DNA of 63,141 bases from Pseudomonas frederiksbergensis. GTDB taxonomy: Bacteria; Pseudomonadota; Gammaproteobacteria; Pseudomonadales; Pseudomonadaceae. Shown here in pieces: positions 17,069-26,179 of the stretch. Where the stretch lies: NCBI RefSeq assembly GCF_017114915.1, contig NZ_JAAUOE010000025.1:1-63141 (forward strand), read 5' to 3'. Position numbers and translations under genes: made by a program. Positions within the stretch are counted from its first letter, which is position 1; the number at the start of each line of letters is the position of its first letter. The notes beneath the pieces are model-generated. The model was not told where the DNA came from. It did not search any database and was given only the letters and a program-made list of their open reading frames with translations.

Positions 17069-18343
17069 TTACAGCAACGGCTCATCCGCCTTCTTGTGCT
17101 TCCAGCTGTCATGACCCGGCAGCAACAGGTTCAGCGCAATCGCCACCACCGCACACAGCGCGATGCCTTTGAGGCCGAAATCGTCCGGGCCGGTACCGGT
17201 GCCGACCAGTACGCCGCCAATCCCGAACACCAGCGTCACCGAGACAATCACCAGATTGCGTGCTTCGCCCAGGTCGATCTTGTGGCGAATCATGGTGTTC
17301 ATCCCCACCGCGGCAATCGAGCCGAACAACAGGCAGAGAATCCCGCCCATCACCGGCACCGGGATGCTTTGCAGCAGGGCACCGAACTTGCCGATGAACG
17401 CCAGGCTGATCGCGAAGATCGCTGCCCAGGTCATGATTTTCGGGTTGTAGTTTTTGGTCAGCATCACCGCGCCGGTCACTTCGGCGTAAGTGGTGTTGGG
17501 CGGGCCGCCGAACAGGCCGGCTGCGGTAGTGGCAATGCCGTCGCCGAGCAGGGTGCGGTGCAAGCCGGGTTTCTTCAGGTAATCGCGACCGGTCACGCTA
17601 CCGACCGCGATCACGCCGCCGATGTGCTCGATGGCTGGCGCCAGAGCCACCGGAACGATGAACAGAATCGCCTGCCAGTTGAATTCCGGCGCGGTGAATT
17701 GTGGAAGCGCGAACCACGGTGCCACGGCAATCTTCGCGGTATCGACCACACCGAAATAGAACGCCATGGCAAAACCCACCAACACACCGGAGATGATTGG
17801 TACCAGACGGAAAATACCTTTGCCGAACACCGCGACGATCAGGGTGGTCAGCAGCGCCGGCATCGAAATCATCATCGCCGTCTGGTAAGGAATCAGCTCC
17901 GTACCGTCACCGGCCTTGCCCATCGCCATGTTGGCGGCAATTGGCGCCATGGCCAGGCCGATGGAGATGATGACCGGGCCGATCACCACTGGTGGCAGCA
18001 GCCGGTCGATGAACCCGGTGCCTTTGATCTTCACGGCAAGGCCGAGGAAGGTGTAGACGAAACCGGCTGCCATCACACCGCCCATGGTCGCCGCGAGGCC
18101 GAACTGGCCCTTGGCGAGAATGATCGGGGTAATGAAGGCAAAGCTTGAGGCGAGGAACACTGGCACCTGACGCCCGGTGACCACCTGGAACAGAATTGTC
18201 CCAAGGCCTGCGGTGAACAGCGCCACGTTCGGGTCAAGGCCGGTAATCAGCGGCATCAACACCAGGGCGCCGAAGGCCACGAACAGCATCTGCGCGCCGG
18301 ACAGTACCGTGCGCCAGAGCGGATCGTTGAACTCTTGCTGCAT
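17069..18343 (-). CDS. uraA: Uracil permease (NCS2/NAT family)
   Basis: Uracil:proton symporter of the inner membrane with about 12-14 hydrophobic segments. Visible family motifs are the QxxLF region LFVAFGALVLMPLITGLDP and the NAT signature GGPPNTTYAEVTGAVMLTK. The 424-residue length is normal. ATG 18343 has AGGA nine bases upstream; a GTG at 18349 would be too close to it. It lies immediately downstream of upp, so uptake and phosphoribosylation of uracil are coupled. Confidence 0.93.
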   Translation of the reverse strand: MQQEFNDPLWRTVLSGAQMLFVAFGALVLMPLITGLDPNVALFTAGLGTILFQVVTGRQVPVFLASSFAFITPIILAKGQFGLAATMGGVMAAGFVYTFLGLAVKIKGTGFIDRLLPPVVIGPVIISIGLAMAPIAANMAMGKAGDGTELIPYQTAMMISMPALLTTLIVAVFGKGIFRLVPIISGVLVGFAMAFYFGVVDTAKIAVAPWFALPQFTAPEFNWQAILFIVPVALAPAIEHIGGVIAVGSVTGRDYLKKPGLHRTLLGDGIATTAAGLFGGPPNTTYAEVTGAVMLTKNYNPKIMTWAAIFAISLAFIGKFGALLQSIPVPVMGGILCLLFGSIAAVGMNTMIRHKIDLGEARNLVIVSVTLVFGIGGVLVGTGTGPDDFGLKGIALCAVVAIALNLLLPGHDSWKHKKADEPLL

Positions 18344-18345
18344 GG

Positions 18346-18984
18346 TCACGCGTCCTTCTGCTTGGTGCCGAAGATCTTGTCACCGGCATCGCCCAAGCCT
18401 GGGATGATGTAACCGTGTTCGTTCAGTTTCTGGTCAATGGAAGCGGTGTAGATGGTCACGTCCGGGTGAGCCTTCTCCACGGCGGCGATGCCTTCAGGAG
18501 CAGCCACCAGGACCATCGCGCGGATGTCCTTGCAACCGGCCTTCTTCAGCAAATCGATGGTGGCGACCATCGAGCCGCCGGTGGCGAGCATCGGGTCGAT
18601 GATCATCGCCAGGCGCTCGTCGATTTCCGGCACCAGTTTTTCCAGGTAGGTGTGGGCTTCGAGGGTTTCTTCGTTACGGGCCACGCCCACGGCGCTGACT
18701 TTGGCGCCCGGGATCAGGCTCAGCACGCCTTCGAGCATGCCGATACCGGCCCGCAGGATCGGCACCACGGTAATTTTCTTGCCGGCGATTTTCTCCACCG
18801 ACACCGTGCCGCACCAGCCTTCGATGTCGTAGCTTTCCAGCGGTAGGTCTTTGGTGGCTTCGTAGGTCAGCAGGGCGCCGACTTCCTGAGCGAGCTCACG
18901 GAAATTCTTCGTGCTAATGTCGGCGCGGCGCATAAGGCCGAGTTTATGACGGATCAGCGGATGGCGGATCTCACGGATGGGCAT
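18346..18984 (-). CDS. upp: Uracil phosphoribosyltransferase
   Basis: Converts uracil and PRPP to UMP in pyrimidine salvage. The 212-residue sequence shows HPLIRHKLGLMRRADIS at the N-terminus, the PRPP loop MIDPMLATGGSMVATIDLLKKAG near residue 130, and the uracil-binding YIIPGLGDAGDKIFGT at the end. First gene of the upp-uraA operon, divergent from hpt. Confidence 0.97.
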   Translation of the reverse strand: MPIREIRHPLIRHKLGLMRRADISTKNFRELAQEVGALLTYEATKDLPLESYDIEGWCGTVSVEKIAGKKITVVPILRAGIGMLEGVLSLIPGAKVSAVGVARNEETLEAHTYLEKLVPEIDERLAMIIDPMLATGGSMVATIDLLKKAGCKDIRAMVLVAAPEGIAAVEKAHPDVTIYTASIDQKLNEHGYIIPGLGDAGDKIFGTKQKDA

Positions 18985-19020
18985 GGGGAACGGCTCCGGC
19001 GGCGGGCAAAAAAACCGGCC

Positions 19021-19032
19021 TAGATTAATCTA
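19021..19032. promoter_or_regulatory. Perfect 12-base palindrome between upp and hpt
   Basis: TAGATTAATCTA is a perfect palindrome in the 175-base divergent region between pyrimidine (upp) and purine (hpt) salvage genes. It could be an operator shared by both promoters. No known regulator motif was recognised, and a palindrome of this length can occur by chance. Confidence 0.3.
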
Positions 19033-19159
19033 TCCGAGGGTGTTGTCCTATAGACATACAGTACGTTAGTCCACAAACGCTTGATCTGGCCGTGCGGGAT
19101 GCGTACCTTTGCCCGCTTTTCCGAATCCGTCCCTCCCCCTCAACCCCTTGGAGAGCGCC

Positions 19160-19717
19160 ATGTCCGCTGATCTCGAGCATATCCGTCAAATCATGCGAGA
19201 GGCTGACTGCCTGTACACCGAAGCTGAAGTCGAGGCGGCCATCGCCCGCGTCGGTGCGCACATCAACGAACAACTGGCTGACAGCAATCCGGTGGTGTTC
19301 TGTGTGATGAATGGCGGCCTGATTTTCGCCGGCAAGCTGCTCACCCATCTGCAATTCCCGCTGGAAGCGTCCTACCTGCACGCCACCCGTTATCGCAATG
19401 AAACCAGCGGCGGCGAGCTGTTCTGGAAAGCCAAGCCGGAAGTCTCGTTCATCGACCGTGATGTGCTGATCATCGACGACATCCTCGACGAAGGTCACAC
19501 CCTGGGCGCGATCATCGACTTCTGTAAACACGCCGGCGCCCGCAAAGTGCACACCGCCGTGCTGATCGACAAGGACCACGACCGCAAGGCTCGCCCGGAC
19601 CTGAAAGCCGATTTCGTCGGCCTGCCATGCATCGACCGTTACATCTTCGGGTACGGCATGGACTACAAAGGCTACTGGCGCAACGCCAACGGGATTTTTG
19701 CCGTTAAAGGCATGTAA
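19160..19717 (+). CDS. hpt: Hypoxanthine-guanine phosphoribosyltransferase
   Basis: Salvages hypoxanthine and guanine with PRPP to give IMP and GMP. The 185-residue protein has the PRPP-binding signature VLIIDDILDEGHTLGAIIDF near residue 105 and the substrate-contact region FVGLPCIDRYIFGYGMDYKGYWRN at the C-terminus. ATG 19160 is preferred, with GGAG seven bases upstream; the longer frame from 19109 lacks family sequence. Monocistronic and divergent from upp. Confidence 0.95.
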   Translation: MSADLEHIRQIMREADCLYTEAEVEAAIARVGAHINEQLADSNPVVFCVMNGGLIFAGKLLTHLQFPLEASYLHATRYRNETSGGELFWKAKPEVSFIDRDVLIIDDILDEGHTLGAIIDFCKHAGARKVHTAVLIDKDHDRKARPDLKADFVGLPCIDRYIFGYGMDYKGYWRNANGIFAVKGM

Positions 19718-19729
19718 GCGGGCCCGCCG

Positions 19730-19753
19730 TGCGCAGTTCACTTGAACTGCGCA
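19730..19753. terminator. Perfect 11-base hairpin between hpt and the SulP gene
   Basis: TGCGCAGTTCA and TGAACTGCGCA are exact inverted copies separated by two bases. The structure lies between convergent stop codons and probably serves both genes. No T-tract follows on either strand, so intrinsic termination is uncertain. Confidence 0.4.
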
Positions 19754-19754
19754 T

Positions 19755-21476
19755 TCAGTCCTGTCTGGCGAGCCAGCGTTCGCTTTTGCGCCGAGCCTGT
19801 TCCAGGTTGTTCACGTAAGCCAACTGACGCTGTTCCCGATGGATGCCTGCGCGCCTGAGTTTCAGACGTACTCGCGCAGCCGTCCCGACCAGAATCAGGC
19901 CGATGCCGTCGGTGCGGTAATCCCTGAGGATATTGTCGAAGGCCGCCAGCGCCGTCATGTCCAGCATGGGCACGGCACTCATCTCGACGATCACCACTTT
20001 GACCTCGGGGCTGAATTTGCGCAGCACGCCCAGGGCTTTTTCCGCCGCGCCGAAAAACAACGGCCCGCGAATCGCATAGCAACGAACATGCTCCGGCATA
20101 TCCTGCAAGGCTTGATGGAACGCTCGAGGCAATTCGGCGGTGTCCGTGAGGTCGCTCATGCGCTTGATGAACAACCCGGCGGCCAACAACAGCCCAACGG
20201 CAACGGCCAGCACCATGTCGAACAGCACTGTCAGGCTCAGACAAGTCAGCAAAACCAGCACATCGCTGCGTGGTGCGATGCGCAAGGTGTGCACGACATG
20301 CCGGGCCTCGCTCATGTTCCACGCCACCATCACGAGCAATGCCGCCAGTGCCGCCATCGGCAAGTAGCTGAACAGCGGAGCCAGGACGAGTATCGCCAGC
20401 AGCACCACCGCACTGTGGATAATCGCCGCCAATGGCGAAAACGCCCCGCTGCGCACATTGGTGGCGCTGCGGGCGATCGCCGCGGTGGCGGTAATGCCGC
20501 CGAACAGCGGTGCGACCAGGTTACCGATGCCCTGACCCAGGAGTTCGGCGTTGGGATCATGTTTGCTGCCCGTCATGCCATCGGCCACCACCGCACACAA
20601 TAACGATTCGATGGCGCCGAGCATGGCAATGGCGAACGCTGGCGCCATTAATTGGCGGATCAGGTCGTAAGACATATGCAGCGGCTGGCCATTGGGCCCC
20701 GACAGATTCCACGGCCAGTCGAAGCTCGGCAGAAACGGCGGAATGCCGGGGTGGCTGACGCCGTCGACGATATAGCTGAAGCGCTCGCCGAGCGTCGCAA
20801 TCGGCAACCCGCTGCCTTCCAGCGCCAGCCCCAATAATGCACCGACAGCCAGTGCCACCAGATGCCCCGGAATCCGTGGCACAAAGCGCGGCCAGACGAT
20901 CAGAACCACCAGGCACATAACACCGATGATCCCGTCCCCCAGGCGAGCGGTGGGTAATGCCTGGAGCAGCGCACCTAGTTGTTCGATGTAATGTTCGGCG
21001 TGCCCGGTGGTACTCAGGCCCAGCAAATCCTTTAACTGGAGGGTGGCGATGACAATGCCGATTCCGGCGGTAAAGCCCAGAGTCACCGGATAAGGGATGT
21101 ACTGGATCAGCCGTCCGGCCCGAATCAGTCCCAAGGCAATCAGGATTGCCCCGGCAAGCAGGGTGCAAAGCAGCAGGCCTCCCAGACCATATTGTTGGGT
21201 GATCGGCAGCAGTATCACCACGAACGCGGCTGTCGGCCCGCTGACGTTGAAGCGTGAGCCTCCCGTCAAGGCTATCAGCGGGGCGGCGATCAGCACCGTA
21301 TACAAACCTTGCTGGGGCGCTACTCCCACCGCTATCGCCAGGGCCATGGCCAAGGGAATGGCGATTATTCCTACCGTCACCCCGGCACTGATGTCTCCGC
21401 GCAAACGTCTGAGGCTATAACCTGCACGCAGGGTCTGACGCCAGGCGGCGAATAACGGAGGCATAGACAATGACAT
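19755..21476 (-). CDS. SulP/SLC26-type inorganic anion transporter with STAS domain
   Basis: A 573-residue inner-membrane protein. The N-terminal transporter region (about residues 30-410) has family motifs such as AGVTVGIIAIPLAMALAIAVG, PQQGLYTVLIAAPLIALTGGS and the later FGGITATAAIARSATNVRSGAFSPLAAI. It ends in a cytoplasmic STAS domain (VIVEMSAVPMLDMTALAAFD). Family members move sulfate, bicarbonate or dicarboxylates; the substrate cannot be read from sequence. No carbonic anhydrase gene is adjacent. The gene is convergent with hpt. Confidence 0.88.
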   Translation of the reverse strand: MSLSMPPLFAAWRQTLRAGYSLRRLRGDISAGVTVGIIAIPLAMALAIAVGVAPQQGLYTVLIAAPLIALTGGSRFNVSGPTAAFVVILLPITQQYGLGGLLLCTLLAGAILIALGLIRAGRLIQYIPYPVTLGFTAGIGIVIATLQLKDLLGLSTTGHAEHYIEQLGALLQALPTARLGDGIIGVMCLVVLIVWPRFVPRIPGHLVALAVGALLGLALEGSGLPIATLGERFSYIVDGVSHPGIPPFLPSFDWPWNLSGPNGQPLHMSYDLIRQLMAPAFAIAMLGAIESLLCAVVADGMTGSKHDPNAELLGQGIGNLVAPLFGGITATAAIARSATNVRSGAFSPLAAIIHSAVVLLAILVLAPLFSYLPMAALAALLVMVAWNMSEARHVVHTLRIAPRSDVLVLLTCLSLTVLFDMVLAVAVGLLLAAGLFIKRMSDLTDTAELPRAFHQALQDMPEHVRCYAIRGPLFFGAAEKALGVLRKFSPEVKVVIVEMSAVPMLDMTALAAFDNILRDYRTDGIGLILVGTAARVRLKLRRAGIHREQRQLAYVNNLEQARRKSERWLARQD

Positions 21477-21627
21477 GGGGACTCCACAGTAGACGGCGTA
21501 CCATCGAAACAGGGCTGAAAGCTCTTTCAGTATGCCCAGCCTTCTCCTTCAGAGTATTGATCTGGATCGGTTATTCGCTCAATAGATCATCGTGCTAGAG
21601 TGCTCAGCCTCGTCCCTGGAGCCTGTC

Positions 21628-22113
21628 ATGAGTCTTTTGATCCGCAGCTGCGCCGCCCTGTTGTTGGTCTTCAGCCTGCCCCTGGCCGCCGCCCCGGCAC
21701 CGATGCATGCGCAGTTTCTGCCCCCGGACGATCTGACCTTGCGTGACGCCGAACCCGAGCAGCAACAACTGTTGCAGGTCACCGAGTATTCAGTGGTCCT
21801 CGGCAGCCAGCGTCAGTCCAACCAACAACCGATCCCGGTCACCTCACCGCTGCTGATCCGCCTCAAGGGCAAACCCTTGAACAAGGGCGCGACCATCAGC
21901 CAGGTGTTGGTCAACTTCGATGGCGAAAGCAAAAGCCTGAAAAAGCCGATCTTCGACGACAAAAGCAAAACCCTGACCCTCTATTACCCGTTGGCCCAGT
22001 ACCGGGTGGTGATCGACTTGTTGCGCAACGAGACGGTGTATTGCCAGTTTCTGAGTTACGCCAACGGCCATATCTGGGCCGATCTGCACACCGGCAGTGT
22101 TCGTCCGCGTTGA
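21628..22113 (+). CDS. Conserved secreted protein of unknown function
   Basis: A 161-residue product with a clear Sec signal (LLIRSCAALLLVFSLPLAAAPA) and no lipobox. The mature part is rich in beta-type sequence and polar residues, with LTLYYPLAQYRVVIDLLRNETVYCQFLSYANGHIWADLHTG near the end. I do not recognise a named domain. It is syntenic with small hypothetical genes that lie next to mqo in other pseudomonads. ATG 21628 was chosen because the signal peptide starts there. Confidence 0.7.
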   Translation: MSLLIRSCAALLLVFSLPLAAAPAPMHAQFLPPDDLTLRDAEPEQQQLLQVTEYSVVLGSQRQSNQQPIPVTSPLLIRLKGKPLNKGATISQVLVNFDGESKSLKKPIFDDKSKTLTLYYPLAQYRVVIDLLRNETVYCQFLSYANGHIWADLHTGSVRPR

Positions 22114-22176
22114 GCCCGGCATCAAGGCAGGGGTAAACTGCCCGCCCCGTGAAATGTCTGCGAGCTGGAGTCGGCA

Positions 22177-22464
22177 ATGCGTAAAGATAAGAAGCAAGTG
22201 ATTGGTGACGAGATCGGCGATGCGCAGATCAAGCTGTTCCTCGATTTCGAGCCGGTCGACGCCACTTCACCGTCGCTGCACAAACTGATCAAGGCGTACC
22301 GCGGCCTGCGTATCGATGACTTTGAGCGTTTTCTGACGTTCTTTATCGAAGCCGGCTACGATCTGGATGGCAAGGATGAGCACGGCAACAATTTTGTGGC
22401 CCTGATTCAGGATCAGCGCAATGCGGCCGAATACATCGAGGTGATCGAAAAGGCTCGCGGTTAA
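22177..22464 (+). CDS. PA4642-family small conserved protein
   Basis: A 95-residue acidic protein without signal or membrane segment (MRKDKKQVIGDEIGDAQIKLFL start, DDFERFLTFFIEAGYDLDGKDEHGNNF middle). The FFIEAGYDLDGKDEHGN stretch looks ankyrin-like but only one unit is present. It matches the small protein conserved beside mqo in Pseudomonas; the name is from memory of that synteny. Function unknown. It ends at a strong bidirectional terminator facing mqo. Confidence 0.7.
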   Translation: MRKDKKQVIGDEIGDAQIKLFLDFEPVDATSPSLHKLIKAYRGLRIDDFERFLTFFIEAGYDLDGKDEHGNNFVALIQDQRNAAEYIEVIEKARG

Positions 22465-22480
22465 GATCTTTTAAAGGCAC

Positions 22481-22519
22481 AAAAAAACGCCCCGCCCTCA
22501 ATGAGGACGGGGCGTTTTT
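22481..22519. terminator. Bidirectional Rho-independent terminator
   Basis: AACGCCCCG ... CGGGGCGTT stem with an inner CCTC/GAGG pair around AAT. It has an A-run on the left and a T-run on the right, so it can terminate both the PA4642-like gene and convergent mqo. Confidence 0.92.
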
Positions 22520-22531
22520 CATGCCGCTGAA

Positions 22532-24040
22532 TCAAGCGTAGCTTGGGGTTTCGCTGCTTTCTTCAACCAGTTCCAGTGCGATGTTGTTCTGCGTGTTGAT
22601 CTTGCGATACAGCGCAGCATCGGCTTCCAGGACTTTTTCCCGGGCCGGGAATATTTCCGCCAGTTTGGCGGCCCATTCACCCTTGGCTTTGCCTGGGAAG
22701 CATTTTTCGATCAGTTCCAGCATGATCGAAACGGTCACCGATGCACCTGGCGAGGCACCGAGCAGGGCGGCAAGGGAGCCGTCCTTGGCCGCGACCAGTT
22801 CGGTACCGAACTGCAGAACGCCGCCTTTCTTCGGGTCTTTCTTGATGATCTGCACCCGTTGGCCGGCCACTTCCAGGCGCCAGTCTTCGGCTTTCGCCTG
22901 TGGATAAAAGCGACGCAAGGATTCCAGGCGTTGCTCCATCGACTGCATCACTTCGCTGACCAGGTACTTGGTCAGGTCCATGTTGTTTTTTGCCACGGCC
23001 AGCATTGGGCCGATGTTGCCGGCGCGAACCGACATCGGCAGGTCCATGAAGGAGCCGTGCTTGAGGAACTTGGTGGTGAAGCCGGCGTAAGGTCCGAACA
23101 GCAGGGACTTCTTGCCATCGACCACGCGGGTGTCCAGGTGCGGCACGGACATCGGTGGCGAACCGACCGCGGCCTGGCTGTAAACCTTGGCCTGGTGGTG
23201 CTTGACCACTTCCGGGTTGTCGCAACGCAACCACTGGCCGCTGATCGGGAAGCCGCCGAAGCCTTTGCTTTCTTCGATGCCCGACGCTTGCAGCAGCGGC
23301 AGTGCCGCGCCGCCAGCGCCGAGGAAGACGAACTTGGCGTCGACTTCACGGGTGTTGCCGCTGTTGACGTCCTTGATGCTGACGGTCCAGCCGCCATTGT
23401 TACGCTTCAGGCCGGTGACGCGCTTGCAGTACTTGACCTGGGCATCGGGTGCGCTGGTCAGGTGCTGGAGCAATTGGTTGGTCAGGGCGCCGAAGTTGAC
23501 GTCGGTGCCGTTCATCACGCGGGTGGCGGCGAGGACTTCGTCGGCCTGACGGCCAGGCATCATCAGCGGCATCCACTCGGCCATTTTGGCCTTGTCTTCG
23601 GTGTATTCCATGTCGGCGAAGGCGTGGTGCTTGCTCAGGGTCTTGAAGCGTTCCTTGAGGAAGGACACGCCGTCCTCGCCCTGCACGAAACTCAGGTGCG
23701 GCACCGGGCTGATGAACGACTTGCACGAACCGAAGGTGCCTTTCTTGGTCAGGTACGACCAGAACTGCTTCGACACCTCGAACTGGGTGTTGATGTGCAC
23801 GGCTTTCTTGATGTCGACGGTGCCGTCGGCGGCCTGTGGTGTGTAGTTCAGCTCACACAACCCGGCGTGACCGGTACCGGCGTTGTTCCACGGATTGGAA
23901 CTCTCCGCGGCACCGGAATCCATCAGCTCGACGACTTCCAGCTTGATCGCGGGGTCGAGCTCTTTGAGCAGTACAGCAAGGGTGGCACTCATGATGCCGG
24001 CCCCAACCAGTACTACGTCGACTGCTTCGTTATGCGCCAT
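22532..24040 (-). CDS. mqo: Malate:quinone oxidoreductase
   Basis: FAD-dependent peripheral membrane enzyme that oxidises malate to oxaloacetate and passes electrons to quinone, bypassing NAD malate dehydrogenase. The 502-residue sequence has the FAD loop VVLVGAGIMSATLAVLLKEL at the N-terminus and MQO signatures NPWNNAGTGHAGLCELNYTP and LGASPGASVTVSIMLELIEKCFP. Monocistronic, with a 740-base upstream region free of recognisable genes. Confidence 0.96.
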   Translation of the reverse strand: MAHNEAVDVVLVGAGIMSATLAVLLKELDPAIKLEVVELMDSGAAESSNPWNNAGTGHAGLCELNYTPQAADGTVDIKKAVHINTQFEVSKQFWSYLTKKGTFGSCKSFISPVPHLSFVQGEDGVSFLKERFKTLSKHHAFADMEYTEDKAKMAEWMPLMMPGRQADEVLAATRVMNGTDVNFGALTNQLLQHLTSAPDAQVKYCKRVTGLKRNNGGWTVSIKDVNSGNTREVDAKFVFLGAGGAALPLLQASGIEESKGFGGFPISGQWLRCDNPEVVKHHQAKVYSQAAVGSPPMSVPHLDTRVVDGKKSLLFGPYAGFTTKFLKHGSFMDLPMSVRAGNIGPMLAVAKNNMDLTKYLVSEVMQSMEQRLESLRRFYPQAKAEDWRLEVAGQRVQIIKKDPKKGGVLQFGTELVAAKDGSLAALLGASPGASVTVSIMLELIEKCFPGKAKGEWAAKLAEIFPAREKVLEADAALYRKINTQNNIALELVEESSETPSYA

Positions 24041-24780
24041 TTAACGCGTCTCCAAAATCTGCAGCACCAAATTGTCGGCATAGCTGCCAGGTGTTCCGGG
24101 GCGTGTCGGTGATGCCCCAGGTACCCATGGCCAGGATCGCCATGTCCGAATCTTCGCAATTTTTCGCAACTTCGACGGATGCATGCGGCCTGGCCTCAAG
24201 AGTCATATGAACTCATTTCGGCACATGGCTGGCAATTCGACTTATGGTCGAAACATCCGTTTGTGCAACCAAATCCGTAGCGGACAGGCTTCAGGCTCCG
24301 TTGTTCGAGGAGTACTCGGTCCTGTGTCGTTGGGCTGTTGTAGACGCTAATGGTGCATGTTCAGACGCAAAACTATTCATTTGCTCGCCACACTCTTGTG
24401 AAGTTGTGAAAACCCGTTTTTTTTCACGCTCTTTTGAAGACGTGAACCTCAAAAAAGGGCTGTCCCAGCCTGGCACCGCGCCCGGATGGATTGCCGCCAT
24501 GGAGTGCATGGTCAGGCAAAACGGGCAAACAGCTCAGTGACCGAGCGTAATGACAGCTCTGCAGATTCGCGAAAAGTGGGGTTTTGCTTGAAAAACAGCA
24601 AGCGCGCCAGCTTCACTCGATCTGTGTGGGCGGCTCTCTGTGGGCGGTTCGGGGGGTCAATACCAGGGCATTGACGATGCTGCGAGGCCCGATCAGGAGA
24701 CGTCCTTATAATCGGGGGGAGATTGTAACGAAGAAACGCAGAGAAATGGTCGTGTTTAATGACTTTTATTAGGCGTCCGG
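24041..24780. other. 740-base intergenic region upstream of mqo
   Basis: No coding region is supported here. The frames present (for example 24244-24540 plus and 24584-24772 plus) lack recognisable domains and good ribosome-binding sites. It contains long T and A runs with a small inverted repeat, TTCACG/CGTGAA near 24424-24447, and a TATAAT at about 24714. The mqo promoter must lie near 24041-24200. A small RNA or a pseudomonad-specific short gene cannot be excluded. Confidence 0.4.
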
Positions 24781-25014
24781 TCAGGTGGTCAGCAGTTGCT
24801 GCGCCCGTGCCCGTGGCTGGTGCTGGCTGACACGGGCGCTGGCGGGCAGGGGCTGGTGCAGCCAGTTGAGGCGAATTTCTTCGATTTCGACCCAGCCGTC
24901 GCCCATGGGCTGGAGGCTGCACTGCTTGAAGGCCTGGCAGTGGCCATTGCGGTCGAGCAGGGCGAAGCTGCGGTGCAGCGGGCGTGGCGCGAACATCGAG
25001 ATGAGAAAACGCAT
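24781..25014 (-). CDS. Small conserved basic protein of unknown function
   Basis: A 77-residue product (MRFLISMFAPRPLHRSFALL start) with one compact region, FKQCSLQPMGDGWVEIEEIRLNWLHQPLPASARV, and a basic, Gln/Arg-rich tail. The composition and the WVEIxEIRLxWLxQPLPASARV pattern look like a conserved pseudomonad protein rather than a shadow frame. No domain is recognised. No signal peptide, although the first 12 residues are hydrophobic. Confidence 0.55.
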   Translation of the reverse strand: MRFLISMFAPRPLHRSFALLDRNGHCQAFKQCSLQPMGDGWVEIEEIRLNWLHQPLPASARVSQHQPRARAQQLLTT

Positions 25015-25223
25015 GGCAACGTACCGTGTGGGGGTGACTGCCGTGAAGGTTGCCAGCGGGCGATGACGTGCGCGTGTCCGGGCGGTGACGAATATGTGAC
25101 AGGAACCGCGCTGTGCCGGGTTTGTCAGAGATTGCAGTAATCGTTGCTCGGCGCTAGTTCGCCGCAGTGGCGCACCGCTATACTGCGGGCACTGTTTAGT
25201 TGCCTGATTCTGGAGAGAAGAGC

Positions 25224-25808
25224 ATGTTGCAACGCCTGTTGTTCGGTTTGATCACTGTGACCAGTTTGACCCTCGTCGGCTGCGCCCACAGCCCGCAACA
25301 ACTGAACCCGGAACCCAAGCTGACGGCTCAACTGGCGCCGGTCGGCCGTGGTCAGCCGGTGGTGGTGCGAGTGGTGGACGGTCGTCCATCGCCAACCCTG
25401 GGGACCCGTGGCGGTCTGTATCCGGAGACCAGTGCGATCACGGTGCAGGGCGCGCAGATTCTGCCGAAGCTGCAGGCTCAGGCGGAGGCGGCCGTGCGGT
25501 TGCTGGGCTTTACGCCGACGCCCAATGCGCTGAATGCGCCGCAATTGACGGTGACCCTGGCCGAGCTGAAGTATCAGTCGCCCAAAGAAGGCCTGTATGT
25601 AACCGAGGCAACAATTGGCGCGACGTTCCGTTCGGATGTGCAGAATGCCAACCGTCGTTACAGCGGTCGTTATGGCGCGTCGCTGGATCAGCGTTTTGGC
25701 ATGGCGCCAAATCAGGAAACCAATACCAAGCTGGTCAGTGATGTGTTGAGCGATGCGTTGACCCGCTTGTTCAAGGACCCGACGATTGGTCAGGTGCTGG
25801 CCGAGTAA
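25224..25808 (+). CDS. YajG-family lipoprotein
   Basis: A 194-residue outer-membrane-type lipoprotein. The signal has lipobox LVGC at about residues 15-18. The rest shows the YajG pattern: VVRVVDGRPSPTLGTRGG, NALNAPQLTVTLAELKYQ and a long C-terminal helix ETNTKLVSDVLSDALTRLFKDPTIGQVL. ATG 25224 follows GGAGAGAAGAGC, a good ribosome-binding site. Function is not established beyond surface or periplasmic localisation. A terminator follows. Confidence 0.82.
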   Translation: MLQRLLFGLITVTSLTLVGCAHSPQQLNPEPKLTAQLAPVGRGQPVVVRVVDGRPSPTLGTRGGLYPETSAITVQGAQILPKLQAQAEAAVRLLGFTPTPNALNAPQLTVTLAELKYQSPKEGLYVTEATIGATFRSDVQNANRRYSGRYGASLDQRFGMAPNQETNTKLVSDVLSDALTRLFKDPTIGQVLAE

Positions 25809-25830
25809 CGGTTTGCGGTTTGTTTAGAGA

Positions 25831-25862
25831 ACCCGGTGTCAGTGATGGCGCCGGGTTTTTTT
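25831..25862 (+). terminator. Rho-independent terminator after the YajG-like gene
   Basis: ACCCGG and CCGGGT arms with a GTGTCAGTGATGGCG loop are followed by seven T residues. It lies 22 bases past the stop codon. Confidence 0.85.
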
Positions 25863-25872
25863 GTGCCTGCCG

Positions 25873-25968
25873 CTTGTAGGAGCGAGGCTTGTCCGCGAAA
25901 ACGGTTTGTCAGGCGACATTAATGTTGAATGTGAAATCGCCTTCGCGGGCAAGCCTCGCTCCTACAAG
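25873..25968. repeat. REP palindrome pair
   Basis: Arms at 25873-25899 and 25942-25968 are inverted copies with one mismatch (core TTCGCGGGCAAGCCTCGCTCC). They frame a 42-base spacer between a terminator and a convergent small gene. Confidence 0.85.
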
Positions 25969-25972
25969 TAAA

Positions 25973-26179
25973 TCAAGCCGCTTGCGAATAGAAGTCCAGC
26001 ACACTCACCCCCGTCAGCAAGTCCGTCTCCGGCAAATCCGCATGTTGATGCCCGCTCAGCGCGCAATACACCAGCCAATGCCGGTCCTGTACGTTGAAGG
26101 CGAGGCTGCCGACCAAGGTTTGTTGTTCTTCGCTTTGGGCAATGAGGTAGAGGCGGTCCTGGTTTTCTGCGTGGAGCAT
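25973..26179 (-). CDS. Small conserved protein of unknown function
   Basis: The C-terminal 68 residues of a longer open frame (MLHAENQDRLYLIAQ start, HWLVYCALSGHQHADLPETDLLTGVSVL) look like an ordered cytoplasmic protein. The upstream extension to 26350 is low-complexity and unlike it. The start is uncertain, because no strong ribosome-binding site precedes ATG 26179. No known domain recognised. It diverges from the small membrane-protein gene at 26374. Confidence 0.5.
   Translation of the reverse strand: MLHAENQDRLYLIAQSEEQQTLVGSLAFNVQDRHWLVYCALSGHQHADLPETDLLTGVSVLDFYSQAA

Noticed and set aside
24244..24772. Two plus-strand frames (98 and 62 residues) upstream of mqo
   Set aside because: No domain, no convincing ribosome-binding site; left as unassigned intergenic sequence.
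25873..25968. Regular inverted repeats considered as CRISPR
   Set aside because: Only paired palindromes with one spacer; no direct-repeat array and no cas genes.
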